A stretch of 64,000 nucleotides of DNA from Zelopaecilomyces penicillatus (Eukaryota; Ascomycota; Sordariomycetes; Hypocreales; Pseudodiploosporaceae): assembly GCA_005765155.1 (NCBI GenBank), contig VCCP01000003.1:1364001-1428000 (forward strand), read 5' to 3'. The position numbers and the translations under genes are program-made. Every line of letters begins with the position of its first letter. Within the stretch, counting starts at the first letter, position 1. The notes beneath the pieces are model-generated. The model saw nothing but the letters and a program-made list of their open reading frames with translations. It had not been told where the DNA came from and searched no databases. Positions 22,092 through 34,186 of the stretch are shown here, piece by piece.

Positions 22092-24192
22092 TCACATCTG
22101 TATAGACATTGCCTTGAAAGCGTCCAACACATCTACGATTGATTCCCGCAGAAAGCTGTCACCCTCAATGTCGCGTTCCAACTGAGTTGCAATCCCTGCC
22201 AAGGCACTCGTAGAGTGAACATATCTCCTCCGCATGCCCGAATTCGCCCTGACCAGCTGTGTACAGCAAAGTTGCAAAGCAGCCACTTGCAGCTCCAGTG
22301 TCGTCGGGTTTCGTGGGCCCTCATGGGAGACATCCAGAGCGGCCACAGCAGTTACAATGTCCATCCAGTCCTCTGCGGTTTCGGTGCTGCTTTCCTCTGC
22401 TACCTGCAACAAGACCCGAACGATTTCTACCCCACGAAGCGCATCGCCCTCAAGGTTGAATGGCGCTGTCTGTTGTAGGATATCAATTAGATCCTTGGTA
22501 AGAACTCGCCATCCGCCGTGATTTAGTAACAATTCACGACCCTGTTCGAAAGTGACTAGAGCTTCCAGTGCGACAAGAACCGGGGACCTGAAGTCGAGTT
22601 TATCAGGAGAGCTTCCCTGATAGAGCTCCATCAGCATGTCTGTCAGCCCAGTGGCCTCTCTTCGTAGCATGTCGTTTTCGTCTTCCCTCAACCACAAAGC
22701 TAGGGCTCGAATTGCGGATAGGATGAAAGGGTCCTCATCGGCAATATTTTCCAGCGAGTCCCATGTCAGGGTTTGTCGCGAACCCATTGCCGTCTCGGCT
22801 GCGCCGGCTCTGGCATCAGGGTGAAGACCCATCGCCCCGGCAACAGAGGCATCCCATCTATCTCGAAGATACTCAATCGCTACCGACATTGTCTCCGAAA
22901 TGCCTTTGCGGAGTTTGAGGAGGTTGCTTGATGACATGACGAGTGTATCGAGTGAGTCATCCTCAAGGGAAAGAACCAGGAATCCAATGAATATGCATAC
23001 TACGTCGAAGGCCGAGGCGAGTCGGCGGGAGATCTTTGGGTACTTTGGGCTGTTCAGCTGCTCGAGTAACATAGGGGCTGAAGAGCGGATATCTATGAGC
23101 ATTAGGTTGATGATGAGATAGGTAAATGGTTTTTCGTCATCATCCTTGTTCACTGTAAATAAAAGTGTCGTTGCGGTACGCTGGTATGTCTGTAATAGGG
23201 ATGCAGCAGCATTTGTATAGGCCGACCTAGCCTCAGGGGTTGGTCGGCTAGTCACCAGATTCTGGATGAATCCGACTACAGTCTTTAACCACTTGGGGTC
23301 TGAGGGGATTATCTAAATAAAAACAAACAAATGAGTGAGAGATTCCAGCAAAACTTAATCTTTAAACTTCTACTTACTGCTGTGTCTGCTTGCCGCAGGA
23401 AAGCCCCCAAAAACTCGAGCAGCGTAACGGCATCCGTGGTGGCAAAGGAGGACACCAGACTCTGAAGCGTTGCACTAACTTGAGCCGCCAGCAGTGTCTT
23501 ATCTTCGGTTACTGCCATTGCAGTAAGCCATGCAAAGGATAGAATATCCAGGACAATGGAATGAGCGGGCGCAATCTCGGTGAGGGAGGTCAAGTCTTCA
23601 AGCTTGACCAAAGCTTGCGCGCCTTCACTCGAGCTCACCAATGTATGGAGAAGCTGCAGCAAGAGCTTCGTCGTATCTTCAGAGCTACGTCGGCAAGTCA
23701 ACATGACGAATTCATCTCTCAAAAAAAAGAATGGAGCTTATTTGGATATCTTGTGTTGTTGCCTCACCTGTAAAGCACGGCACCGACGAGCGCCGGTATC
23801 CGTTTTGTGAACTTGGACTGGCCTCTGGCCTGCTCGGGGAGGAGGATGGCAAACGTATGCAGGACCGACACGGCCAAATCCAACATTTCCTTTGAGTTAT
23901 CCTTTGAGGGCTTTGAGCCTGTCCGCAGCAGTCTGTCCATAAACTTGGATGACAGGCTTGCCCACAGGTCTCGAAGGACTTCCACATCCTCCCGCAGCAG
24001 AGGCGAGTTGTCCAGCACCGATTTTAGGAGCGCCAGACCAACGAAATTCTGCGTATCATCTTTCGCCTTGAGAAACCCATGGATCCGGGCGATGGTTGCT
24101 TTATCTTGATCTGCTTCGCTGACACTGGGGGTTGCAGCCTCAGCTGGTGCTGGTGCTGGTGCTGGTGCTGGTGCTTCCAAGGGCTGGTCCAT
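22092..24192 (-). CDS. Neurochondrin-like armadillo-type protein
   Basis: Three exons (24192-23768, 23684-23378, 23312-22092) give 650 aa. An Ala/Pro repeat of five to six AP units begins near residue 8, followed by alpha-helical repeats spread over the whole length. Segments such as the DNSPLLREDVEVLRDLWASL region and the LNHGGWRVLTKDL region match fungal members of the neurochondrin (formerly DUF1941) family. No catalytic residues are expected. Function in fungi is unclear; animal neurochondrin binds signalling proteins and supports neurite growth. It is divergent from the CLC gene with 544 bp between start codons, so the two may share a promoter. Confidence 0.75.
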
Positions 24193-24736
24193 TGCTGCGA
24201 TGAGGTTTTGTTCTAGATGGAGGGGAAAGGCGGAATGGCGAAGAATGAGCAGTGATAATGATTACAGTACCATACACTTCTCATGGATCTGATGGTCCTA
24301 TGAGGAAGTCTTGACTCGATAGGAAAGCTATCGGGCGCATGTTGATCTAGAGACCTCTGATAGCTTTGCAGTCGGAAATATTCTGCTTTGAATGAATTTC
24401 CAATCGGAACATGGAGCTTCTGTGACAGCATTAAGCATCCACTGTTGAAAGCTGACAGGCTCTTCCAGCAGGCTTGCCAACTCCCTAATTTCAGCGCATC
24501 TCCATCCACTATAAGCTGCCAAGTGTATGGCCTGTTTGGTAGGTGATTAAACTCGCCTGGGCGCCCAAAAACCGGGCCTTCGCTAATTAGCGCCGATCCT
24601 CGCATCTGCTGTACAACCCCAGTATATTGCGCCAGCACATGCTTGTGGCTTTCAGTTGCGACATCAAAAGCTGCCCCGGAAACACCAGACTGAACGATTC
24701 ACAAGCTCCATGGGATGATGGAATAAGACCCGCATC
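24193..24736. promoter_or_regulatory. Shared intergenic promoter of neurochondrin-like and CLC genes
   Basis: A 544-bp divergent spacer. It carries an apparent 141-aa minus-strand frame that looks like promoter and leader rather than a gene. Bidirectional control is inferred from spacing only. Confidence 0.45.
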
Positions 24737-27700
24737 ATGTCTGGAGCAGGCCAGAACGAACGTTTTCCGTCAGCCGCATCATCTTCGTACTCCCCTGCGT
24801 TAGACACACCCACGTCCTCGGATCACGACGAGCTCGACTATCTTGGGGAGGACGACCTCGTAGGTGTCGACGCACTCGTTCTCGACGACGACCCCATCCA
24901 CGGCGATCTCGATTCGCACCTTTCTTTCAAGCGCAAACAGAAGGCGTCGCTACTATCATCACCACTACGATTGCTCTCATCACTGGCCGGGCCCTCGTCG
25001 CTACAGCTCCCACCGCCGCCAAATCAACCTAGACAGTCCCCAAACACCTTCGGAAGGGCACAATCTCCTCGACGAAATGCATTGAACGCCGCGACCTCTG
25101 CTGCTAAAGGCAGCGACGGTGCAGCACACGATTGGTACACAGAAGGACCGGGGCGGCGCGTTGGCTACGAGGACCTGACGGCCATCGACTGGATCTTCGA
25201 ATATACAAAGGAGCGGCAGCGGCTGCGGGTGTTGTCATCGAGCGCTGGTGGTGGGCTGATTGGCTATGTGCGCCATCTTCTCGATGCCAGCCAGGTCTGG
25301 ATCATACTTCTTCTGACGGGAGTGTCCGTAGGCGCAATCGCCGCTGGCATTGATGTGACCACGGACTGGCTAGGAGACCTGAAGCTGGGCTTTTGCTCCA
25401 GCGGGCCTGAGGGCGGTCATTTTTACCTGAATAAGAGCTTCTGCTGCTACGGGTACGACCAGGGATCCAAGTGTGTTGGCTGGACATCCTGGAGTGAGGC
25501 GTTAGGTGTTCATTCTGCCGGCGGAAGTTGGTTTATTGGATATTTGTTTTATATGATCTTTGCAGTACGTTTCCACTGCTTCGCCCCCTTTTTCTGAGAC
25601 GGTCATTCAACTGCTCCATCCTATACTAACACTCTACTTCAAGGTAACTCTAGCATGTAGTGCGGCCATGCTCGTTCAGGAATATGCTATCTACGCCAAA
25701 CATAGCGGAATCCCCGAGATCAAAACTGTCTTGGGGGGTTTCGTCATCCGCAGGTTTCTGGGCACATGGACACTTGTAACTAAATCTTTCGGCCTGGTAT
25801 GATGAAAACTCCACCAAAAAATTCCAAGTTCTCATGAGGCCTGAATACTGACATCGAGAAGATACTCGCCGTTTCCTCTGGCATGTGGTTGGGGAAGGAA
25901 GGCCCGTTGGTTCATGTGGCGTGTTGCTGCGCGAACCTCTTCATTAAACTGTTTGGTAATATTAATGGCAACGAAGGTCTGTTCTCCGTGCTCAAGAGAA
26001 GTCTCTACGACAGCTAACCTTGAGTAGCTCGTAAACGTGAAGTATTGTCTGCAGCTGCAGCGTCTGGTATCTCCGTTGCGTTTGGATCCCCTATTGGAGG
26101 TGTCCTGTTCAGTCTCGAAGTAAATGGGATTCCCAATACCACCCACCCAAGAGTTGAGTTGAAAAAGTGCTGACGTGTTATGCTTGCTAGCAATTATCTT
26201 ATTATTTCCCTGACAAGACGATGTGGCAGAGCTTCGTCTGTGCCATGTCAGCTGCGGTGGTTCTCCAAGCCGTCGACCCCTTCAGATCAGGCAAGCTCGT
26301 TTTATATCAAACCAAGTACAGCAGAGATTGGCACGGCTTCGAAATCATCCCTTATGCTATGCTAGGGATCATTGGGGTCAGTTCTCATATCCCATCTTCC
26401 TCCTCTCAACGAGCTAATTACTGACATTTGACACCAGGGCATATATGGCGGTCTTTTTATCAAAGCTAATATGGCTGTGGCGCGCTGGAAAAAGGCGAGG
26501 TCGTGGCTACCCAGTCCCATTACCCAAGTATTGGCCGTTGCGCTTTTGACAGCTCTTGTCAACTACCCCAACCTGTACATGAAGGTGCAGACATCTGAAC
26601 TAGTCTCGAACCTGTTTGCCGAGTGCTCCCAGGTTCTCGATGACCAGGTAGGTCTCTGCAAGACGGGTGCTGCATCCGCCAGCACGATCGTGCTTCTCAT
26701 ATTCGCCGCCATCGTCGGCTTCTTCCTCGCTACCATTACCTTTGGCCTGCAGATCCCCGCAGGTATCATCCTTCCCTCTATGGCGATTGGCGCCTTAAGT
26801 GGACGCGCCGTGGGTATCATGATGGAGATGTGGGTGGATAGTTTCCGTGGCTTCTTCCTCTTTCAGGGGTGCGCGCCGGATGTCCCATGCGTTACCCCTG
26901 GCACGTATGCCATTGTTGGAGCTGCGGCAGCCTTAGCAGGCGTTACGCGCATGACCGTATCCATTGTGGTCATCATGTTTGAGCTCACCGGTGCCATCAC
27001 ATATGTGCTTCCCATTATGGTAGCCGTCATGATTTCCAAGTGGGTTGGTGATGCCTTCTCACGACGGGGTATATATGAATCCTGGATTCATTTCAACGAG
27101 TATCCATTCCTCGATAACAGCGAAGAGATGACCATACCGGATATCCCAGCCTCCCAGATCATGACACGCATCGAGGATCTTGTCGTCCTCACAGCTACGG
27201 GACACTCCATTGCGTCTCTTAAAAGCATCCTCGACCAGCACCCTTACCGCAGCTTCCCCGTCATCTCCGACCCGCGCGACGCCATTCTCCTCGGCTATAT
27301 ATCCCGTGCCGAACTCAGCTACAACCTCCGCACCGCTCTACAAGCCCCGCGCTCCCTACCACCTGAGACGGAAGCCTTCTTCTCACACCAACCCCTCGCT
27401 GATCCACGGAACACGCTCGATCTCCGCCCCTGGATGGACCAGACACCGCTCACCCTGCCGTCACGTACAAGCCTCCACCTCGTCGTCTCCTACTTCCAGA
27501 AACTGGGTCTCCGTTACGTGCTTTTCAGTGACCGAGGCGTTCTACAGGGCCTGCTCACGAAAAAGGACGTCTGGTACGTCCTCAACGGCGCGGAGGAGAC
27601 GAGGCGCACGAGTAACCTTCCTGCTCACCGCGGCACGGGCGGTGCCAGAGGCGTTATGCAGGCTGGCGGCATTGCTCGCGAGGATGGTGAGAATGAGGAG

Positions 27701-27778
27701 AGGGGCTTGCTTCGAGGCCGTGATGATGGGGAAGAAGGTGATGATCTGAGGGATGATGAGAGAGAATCAATTTTGTAG
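24737..27778 (+). CDS. CLC-type chloride/proton transporter (Gef1-like)
   Basis: Six exons (24737-25564, 25644-25796, 25862-25976, 26028-26119, 26191-26376, 26438-27778) give 904 aa. A long acidic and Ser/Pro-rich cytosolic N-terminus precedes the CLC membrane core, which begins near residue 185. The selectivity motif GKEGP is at residues 338-342 and holds the gating Glu340. A second conserved Pro loop, GIILPSMAIGALSGR, lies near the end of the core. Two CBS domains follow, starting around IPASQIMTR and TLPSRTSLHL. The tail is very acidic. The gating Glu suggests a Cl-/H+ exchanger of endosomal or Golgi membranes as in Gef1, which balances charge for the V-ATPase and helps copper loading. The third exon's acceptor (AGAAG) is the least certain junction. 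Confidence 0.92.
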
Positions 27779-28143
27779 GATGAATATGTTGCTGCTCTTT
27801 GTGAGATTTATAATGTATTACGGCGGATGATCAAGGTTTTTTTTTAGACGAATCTCTTTTGGAAATAACCAAGTCATAATGGATAGATAATACGCTATCA
27901 TAATAATGTATCCCATGAGCCTCCTAAGTCTAATGTATATACCTAGGCCCCTATCTTCCCAGCGGTTTGGATAAAATTTGGCAGGAAAATGAACCTGTTT
28001 GTTGGTATTGGACAGCCCCTTGGGCTTTTCGAGGACTACTTCTTTCACAGATAAAGTCCAAGCTGATATTCCACATATAAGAAGAACATCTTCCCACTTG
28101 TAACAGAACATGAGAATGTTTTTATATATACTTTCATCAGATT
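27779..28143. other. Convergent spacer between CLC and DNA ligase genes
   Basis: 365 bp of AT-rich DNA holding the two 3' ends. Nothing else is seen. Confidence 0.5.
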
Positions 28144-31065
28144 TCAGTACTCGAAATCATCATCCACCGAAGGACCCTTATTCTTCGTCACGCTCTCCTG
28201 CTTCCTATACATCTCAGCAACCTGCCTACTACTCGTCGCTTCATCCGGCTTCTTGTCGTCCCGGACCTTGATAAACCGCGGGAACCGCAAGCTGATGCCC
28301 TTCTCGCCCGCCGGATCCACGCCCTCCTTGCAGCCTGCCTTGTAGCGCGGGCTGAGCGTCAGGTCAGCCGTCTTGACCTCCCAGACGTACCGCGGCTCCA
28401 GCCAGACGTCGGGCTGGTGCTGGTTGCCGGATGAGTGAGAGTAAAACGGCTTAGGCCGGTCAATGGTAATCGTGGAGAGTTGTTTGTGGAGGTCTTCGAG
28501 CACCTGTTCGGAGAAGCCGGTGCCGATGTTGCAGACTGTCTCGTATGTATCTGATGATGGATTGTAACAAGCTAGGAGAAATGCGCCGTACACAGACGTG
28601 CGCTTGCCTCTGCCGTAGTATGCTCCTAGGACCACAAGATCTAGTGAATCGCCAACACCGGAGAGATAATCCTTTTTGATCTATTCGCATGTTAGTTAAA
28701 CCTGAGATTTATGCCACGGATATCGTGCAAAATGCGCCTGGATTTCTCTTACCTTGAGCCAATTTCGACTTCTCTTGCTGGGCTCATATCCACTCTCTGT
28801 GCCGTCCAACATCTTCACCATCAAACCCTCACAAGAGGCCTTGACACTCTCATCCAAGAACAGCTGAATATCGTCCAACTCCTGACCATTCATATGGGTC
28901 GCAAATGCAAACTCTCCCTCCACAGGCACAAAAGCCGCCTCCAGGAGATCTCTTCGCTCGCGAAGCGGCTTTTGGACAACGGGCTCCCCATTCAGATAGA
29001 GCAAGTCAAACGCAAAGACGCATACTTTGACCTTAACATCCTCCAACTTTACGTCCTTCTTCTTGCGCGTCATCAACTGCTGGAAGGGCAGTACCTTCTT
29101 TTCCTCTACATCCCACGCCACAGTCTCGCAGTCAAGCACGAAGCTCTTAGTGTCTTCCTTGACCCAGGTATGGAGCTTAGCGAGAATATCGGGATACTTT
29201 CTAGATAGATCTTCGGAGTTTCGGGAAAAGATACTAGCAACTCCGTTTGCTGCCTCCTTGTTCGCGCCTGGCGCGGCCTGACTTAGTTCCTGGGGAGCAT
29301 CCTTGGCCACATAGTGAATCTGGGCTCGCTCGCCATCGTATTTATACTCGCACGTGAACTTTTGACCTTCAAATCGATCCAGAACCTCGGTGATAGCCTT
29401 GGTTGGTTTGGCTAACATGGGTTTCAAAGGCACACCGGGCCGAAGCTTGCAGAAGTCTGGGAGTTTCATGATACCATGCTCAAGAATGGCGGGAATAATG
29501 GCGTCATAGCTGGGCAGCTCACTATTATCTGTCAGTATGAACCATCCACCTGCAAACAGGAAAAAACAAGCACAAACCTGTATACCGTTTTTAAGATAGA
29601 TTCGCCGTTTTCTAGTTCTGTAGTGCTAGGTACTTTGCCCTTAGCATCAGCTTCGTGACATACTACCGCCTGAGCAAGCGATACCAGAACGGTCCTCTCG
29701 GCAAGACCAAGTCTGAGTTTGCCTTCCAGGAATCGGATAATATACTTGGCCTCGCTCGGCCCACCCTTATCCTTTGTGATGTCGACTTTCCCCGTTAGGT
29801 TGGTGTCTGATGCTGATAAAAGTTTCTTGATTCCATCAACCTTTCTTCCCTGAGCACCGTTTCCGGCCACGGTTGCGATACCCATTAGCCCTTGAAGAAC
29901 ACCCCTGATTGTGAGGGGCTTGGGTTTAAACATTGTGGGTTGGGTAGATCTGCTCTTCACGGCCACAAGACCCAGATCTCCAATATCTTTCTGATCAGCC
30001 TTGATGACTTGAAGACTTCGTCCAGTTGTCTCCCCAATGGCCTTCATGATTAACGACTCGCCAATTCCAAGCTCAATACCAGCATAGTCAGGAGCCAGCT
30101 TGTTGATCATGAGCAGGACTGTGGGGAGAAGATCGTCCGGTGTGAGTCGCATGACCTGGCGCAAAAAGCGAGAGCAATATTCCATGATTATTAGTCGTTT
30201 CGTGGTCAATTCCACAAGTGAGAATGTTGTGCAGAGTGCAGCATAGGGTACGGGAGCGCCTGGTTTCCAATCAGGATAGGGATCCTCGGCTTTAACCTGA
30301 AGCTGTGTTTGAGCCATCTTTCGGGCCTTGGCCTTCACCTCGGGCTTCTCCTCTTCGATTTCGGCCTCCTCTTCGGCCTCCGATGCCGATTCAGATACAT
30401 CTTCCGTCTTAAACACCTTGACATCTTCTTTAGCATCAATACTGTCGGCACTTTTAGGCCGCGGCGATGTTGATCGCTTAGATTTTCTTTTAGTGCTGTT
30501 GGACTTCTCAACCTTGACGGGAGTGCTGGCCCCCTCTTTTTTTCTGGGTTCATCCACCACATCATCTTCGTCATCATCGATCTTGACCCGATTCCTCCTC
30601 GCTCTCTTTATTACGGGGCCCTCATCTTCATCTTCTTCCACTTCGGATTTAGTCTCCGGCTCGGGTTTTGCAGGAGTTTTCTTGTCTGATGACCTTGGGC
30701 GCTTTTTTGAGTCTATATCATAGTTAGAAGGCGACCTATTCCAACCTCACTCCATACGTCATGGTGAGTATTGTTCACCTTGATCAGTGTCATTATCATT
30801 ATCCTCCTTGATGTCCTCTTCCTTATCAACTGATTCATCAGCAGATACCGCCTCCTCCTTCTTGCCAGCCTTCGTGGCAAATGCCAACGTTGTCTGTCGA
30901 GCAGGAGCACCTCCCTTTGCCCCGAAGAATTTCCTATCAATGACACAATTTCATTAGCATGAGAATTCAATCATGAAAGCTAAGGGCTCATAGTCCCTCC
31001 ACAACACACCCTATTGTGCTTTGAGACGGCTGAACATACCCCAAAGTCGCTTGCTTCGGTGCCAT
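28144..31065 (-). CDS. cdc9: ATP-dependent DNA ligase I
   Basis: Five exons (31065-31040, 30933-30779, 30712-29578, 29521-28753, 28680-28144) give 873 aa. The N-terminus reads QATLGKFF at residues 5-12, a PCNA-interacting PIP box assembled across intron 1. A long charged, Lys/Glu-rich disordered region follows, then the DNA-binding domain, the adenylation domain with motif I KYDGER (nucleophile Lys499) and the OB-fold ending with RFPRFIKVRDDKKPDEATS. Ligase I seals Okazaki fragments during replication and also serves base excision repair in the nucleus and usually mitochondria. The gene is convergent with CLC. The third intron uses a GTTTGT donor. Confidence 0.95.
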
Positions 31066-31701
31066 GATGCACAGCCTTGTCGATGCCGGAGCAATCGTCT
31101 GGCGTAGTAATTGGCCTGATATCCGTCTCACAGCCAGCTTGAAGGTCGATGAGCAATACCAGGCGAACGGTCGGGTGGGTGGTTGCATTTACATATGCTT
31201 TTCCACACCCATCAAAGCTACCAGACTTTAGTGGTGTGCATCTCAGCATGACGCGCTTCTGTTAGGCAGAATCGCGTTAATTGCTTCTAGCGCCAACCGC
31301 CAGTTCACGACCAGCCAGCAGTGTCACGTGGAGTCCCACTTCAGTCCCTGTGCTGCCTGCAGGCTGCAGGAGCGAAGATACCACCCTTGTGCGATGACGG
31401 AGCATTCACAATTTTGCTAGGAGTGCAGCCTGGGAAATGATTTTTGATGTCGGCTAATGAACTAGCCAGATACCTATATTGGTCTCGTACAAGATATACA
31501 ATGACTTTAAAATGTTCATTGATTGGACACAAATATTCAAGAATCAACATGCCCAACTCATTCAATTTATCAGGACGCCTAACATAGATAGATAACCATG
31601 TCCATTTGAAGTCCCCCCCTGCCCTCTATCTGAAAGAGTATAGTACAAACGGTGAAAAGGCAAGGAATCATTAAGTAAAATGACAGTATAAATATCTGTG
31701 C
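31066..31701. other. Spacer between DNA ligase and PDH E1-alpha genes
   Basis: Both genes are on the minus strand. The ligase promoter and the PDH 3' UTR lie here. The first few hundred bases keep a long open frame upstream of the ligase ATG, but it has no family support. Confidence 0.5.
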
Positions 31702-33173
31702 TTAGTTGAAGTAGTGGTGCTCATCAGCGGTTCGTCCCCGGATGTACTGGGGCTCTGATCCAGGAACATAGATATCTTCGAACAGGATTGCGGGCTTGGC
31801 ATCGGGAACGGGCATGGCCTCAGCGGCAGCAACCTCCTCGGCAACGTGGCTTCGAGCTTCCTTGTCAATCTTCTTCAGGTCCTCCTCACTGGAAATCTCC
31901 CAGTCAAGGATCTTCTGCTTGAGCCCAGCAATTGGGTCATTGGTCGAGCGCATGCGCTGAATCTCCTCACGGGTACGGTAGGTGGTACCGGGATCAGACA
32001 TGGAGTGGCCACCATAACGATAGGTGACATACTCAAGAACCATGGGGCCCTTGTCCGCAGCAGTCCATTCCTTACCGTACTTGACGGCGGCCTTGACAGC
32101 CAGGACATCCATGCCATTAACCTTGAGACCAGGAATGTACTGACCACGCTTGTAGTAGTCGGTCAAAGCAGAGGAACGAGCAGCTGAAGTACCCATACCA
32201 TACTTGTTATCTATTACGCAAACGTTAGCCGATGTCGCAGTGTGCACACCCGTATGATTGGGTCAAACTTACTCTCGCAACCAAAAAGAGCGGGAAGGTT
32301 CCAGAGCTTGGCCATGTTGTAAGCCTCGAAGACCTGGCCCTGGTTGCTGGCACCATCACCGTAGAGAATGATGGAGGCGTTCTTGTTGCCATTGTACTTG
32401 TGCGCAAAGGCAAGACCGGCACCGACGGGGACCTGGGCACCAACGATACCATTTCCACCGTAGAAGCCCTTGGAGAACATGTGCATAGAGCCACCCTTTC
32501 CATAGGCAATACCTTCACGTCGGCCCAGAAGTTCGCCAATGATGGACCTGACGGTGCCACCTCGCATCATGGCAAAGCCGTGGCATCGGTAGGCGGTAAT
32601 AAGATCGTCCTCCTTCGTGATGGCGTGCTCGATACCAACAGCCACGGCCTCTTGACCAGTTGACAGATGGCAGAAACCACGGATCTTCTTCTCCTTGTAC
32701 AACCGATCGGCGGCCATTTCCATTTGTCTGCGTGCATAATTAGAATCTGGCATATAGTCGCGTTAATCGTTGTCATTTCTATCATACCTGATGCAAACCA
32801 TTTCGTAGTACATCTGCTTAAGCTCCTTCTTTGTCACCTCAATGGTGTAAGGCGGGGGGTCCAGCTCGTACGTCTCGAAGCTCTCGTCACTTAGGGTAAC
32901 CTGGAATGGTTCATCATCGGACTGTAATGAATGTGATTAGTCTCAAGATCAAATCACTGATTTTACTTCCATCCATCATGTGGAACAACGCTCATGAAAT
33001 CCATTGACATGCATCGAAAGAAAAAAGCGCAAGGTACATACCTTGGGGACTGAGTTATTCAGCGATGCCGAAGCAGCATCAGTCGTCACCGATCGCGCGG
33101 CAAATGCCAATTGTGCTGGGGCCCTGGCCCGCAGGGGCAATGCCCGTTGTGCTCGGAGGGCTCTGGAGAACAT
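31702..33173 (-). CDS. Pyruvate dehydrogenase E1 component subunit alpha, mitochondrial
   Basis: Four exons (33173-33042, 32921-32788, 32727-32273, 32210-31702) give 409 aa. The first 30 residues are Arg- and Ala-rich without acids, a typical mitochondrial presequence. The body has the thiamine-diphosphate motif GDGASNQGQ, completed by NNKYG across the last intron. The phosphorylation loop YRYGGHSMSDPGTTYR carries the regulatory serines. The subunit pairs with E1-beta and decarboxylates pyruvate, passing the acetyl group to E2 in the PDH complex of the matrix. Length and order are as in other fungi. PDH kinase control is known for the family and the target loop is intact here. Confidence 0.96.
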
Positions 33174-34186
33174 CGCGAGATTTGTATGAGCCTCGTTGTG
33201 GGTGAGGATTGGAGGATGTCGAAACAGGGTCAAAATATCTCGATGGACGGGAGCTCCGAAATTTCGCAGCGTTGGGCGTTGAGCTTGCTTGTTGGATTGA
33301 ACTAAGTCAAAAGGGGGCTAGTGTTTATATCACGTGCCATGGCGGCCGGCATCGCAGCAGGCGTGATAAGAACGATGCGGTACTCGCACAAGGTCTTCGT
33401 ACCCTGCCTTGCCTGCATGTTGCTAGTCGCTGACAAGCCGTTTATTGGCTGCAGGGCTTATCTGCTCAATGCATAACTGAAACAAATTATTATCCGGTAT
33501 CGTTTCTTGCCATATTGTGCAACGAACCTTAGCTTCTAAGACTCAAGAGAATTCCGCCTGGTTTATCAGAACAAAACTGTTGTGTGGCGTGCTCAAGGTT
33601 TCTTATGGTATATTTGGGGAAATGGGTTTTCCATGTTAGACTTGTGAGAGAAGCAATGGGCCTTTCCTGCAGAGGTGTGAGAGGTTCTGTAAAATAGCGC
33701 AACAAGGCCTAAGAATCACAATGTAGTAATATTCAGATTGCACAACAAGATATACATCGCACCGTGAATAGCCCTACTCTACAAGGTCCCATATCCCTTG
33801 GTATCATCGCTAGCAATGACAATGGATGATTAATCATATAGCTTGCTGGCCCATTGTGGGCTAGACGCTTTCAAACTCCATATCAGCTCTGTAGCTCCAT
33901 ACCTTCATGCTAGATATGCGATGCAGTTTCCCCTGCTATGCACGTAATGCTAAATAACACAGCAACGCCGTTTAACATGCTTCCCACAGATCCTCGCCGC
34001 GTTCTATAACCTGAACCGCGCGCCTAATATATAATATCAAAGTGGGCCAGCCAGTCGCTGTTAACAGCCCAGCTTCCCCCGTTGTCGATTCTCAAAATAG
34101 CTCTGGTCATTGCAGAATGTTTCCAGACACCTAATATCTGTCAAGGCATGATATGTGAAAATGTCATAGAGTGGGAAAACAAAGAG
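33174..34186. other. Intergenic region between PDH E1-alpha and F-box genes
   Basis: About 1 kb of DNA, AT-rich from 33480 onward. It holds the PDH promoter and the F-box gene's 3' region. No gene-like frame is seen. Confidence 0.5.

Noticed and set aside
24213..24638. 141-aa minus-strand frame in the neurochondrin/CLC spacer
   Set aside because: No domain; it lies in a divergent promoter just upstream of a real start codon.
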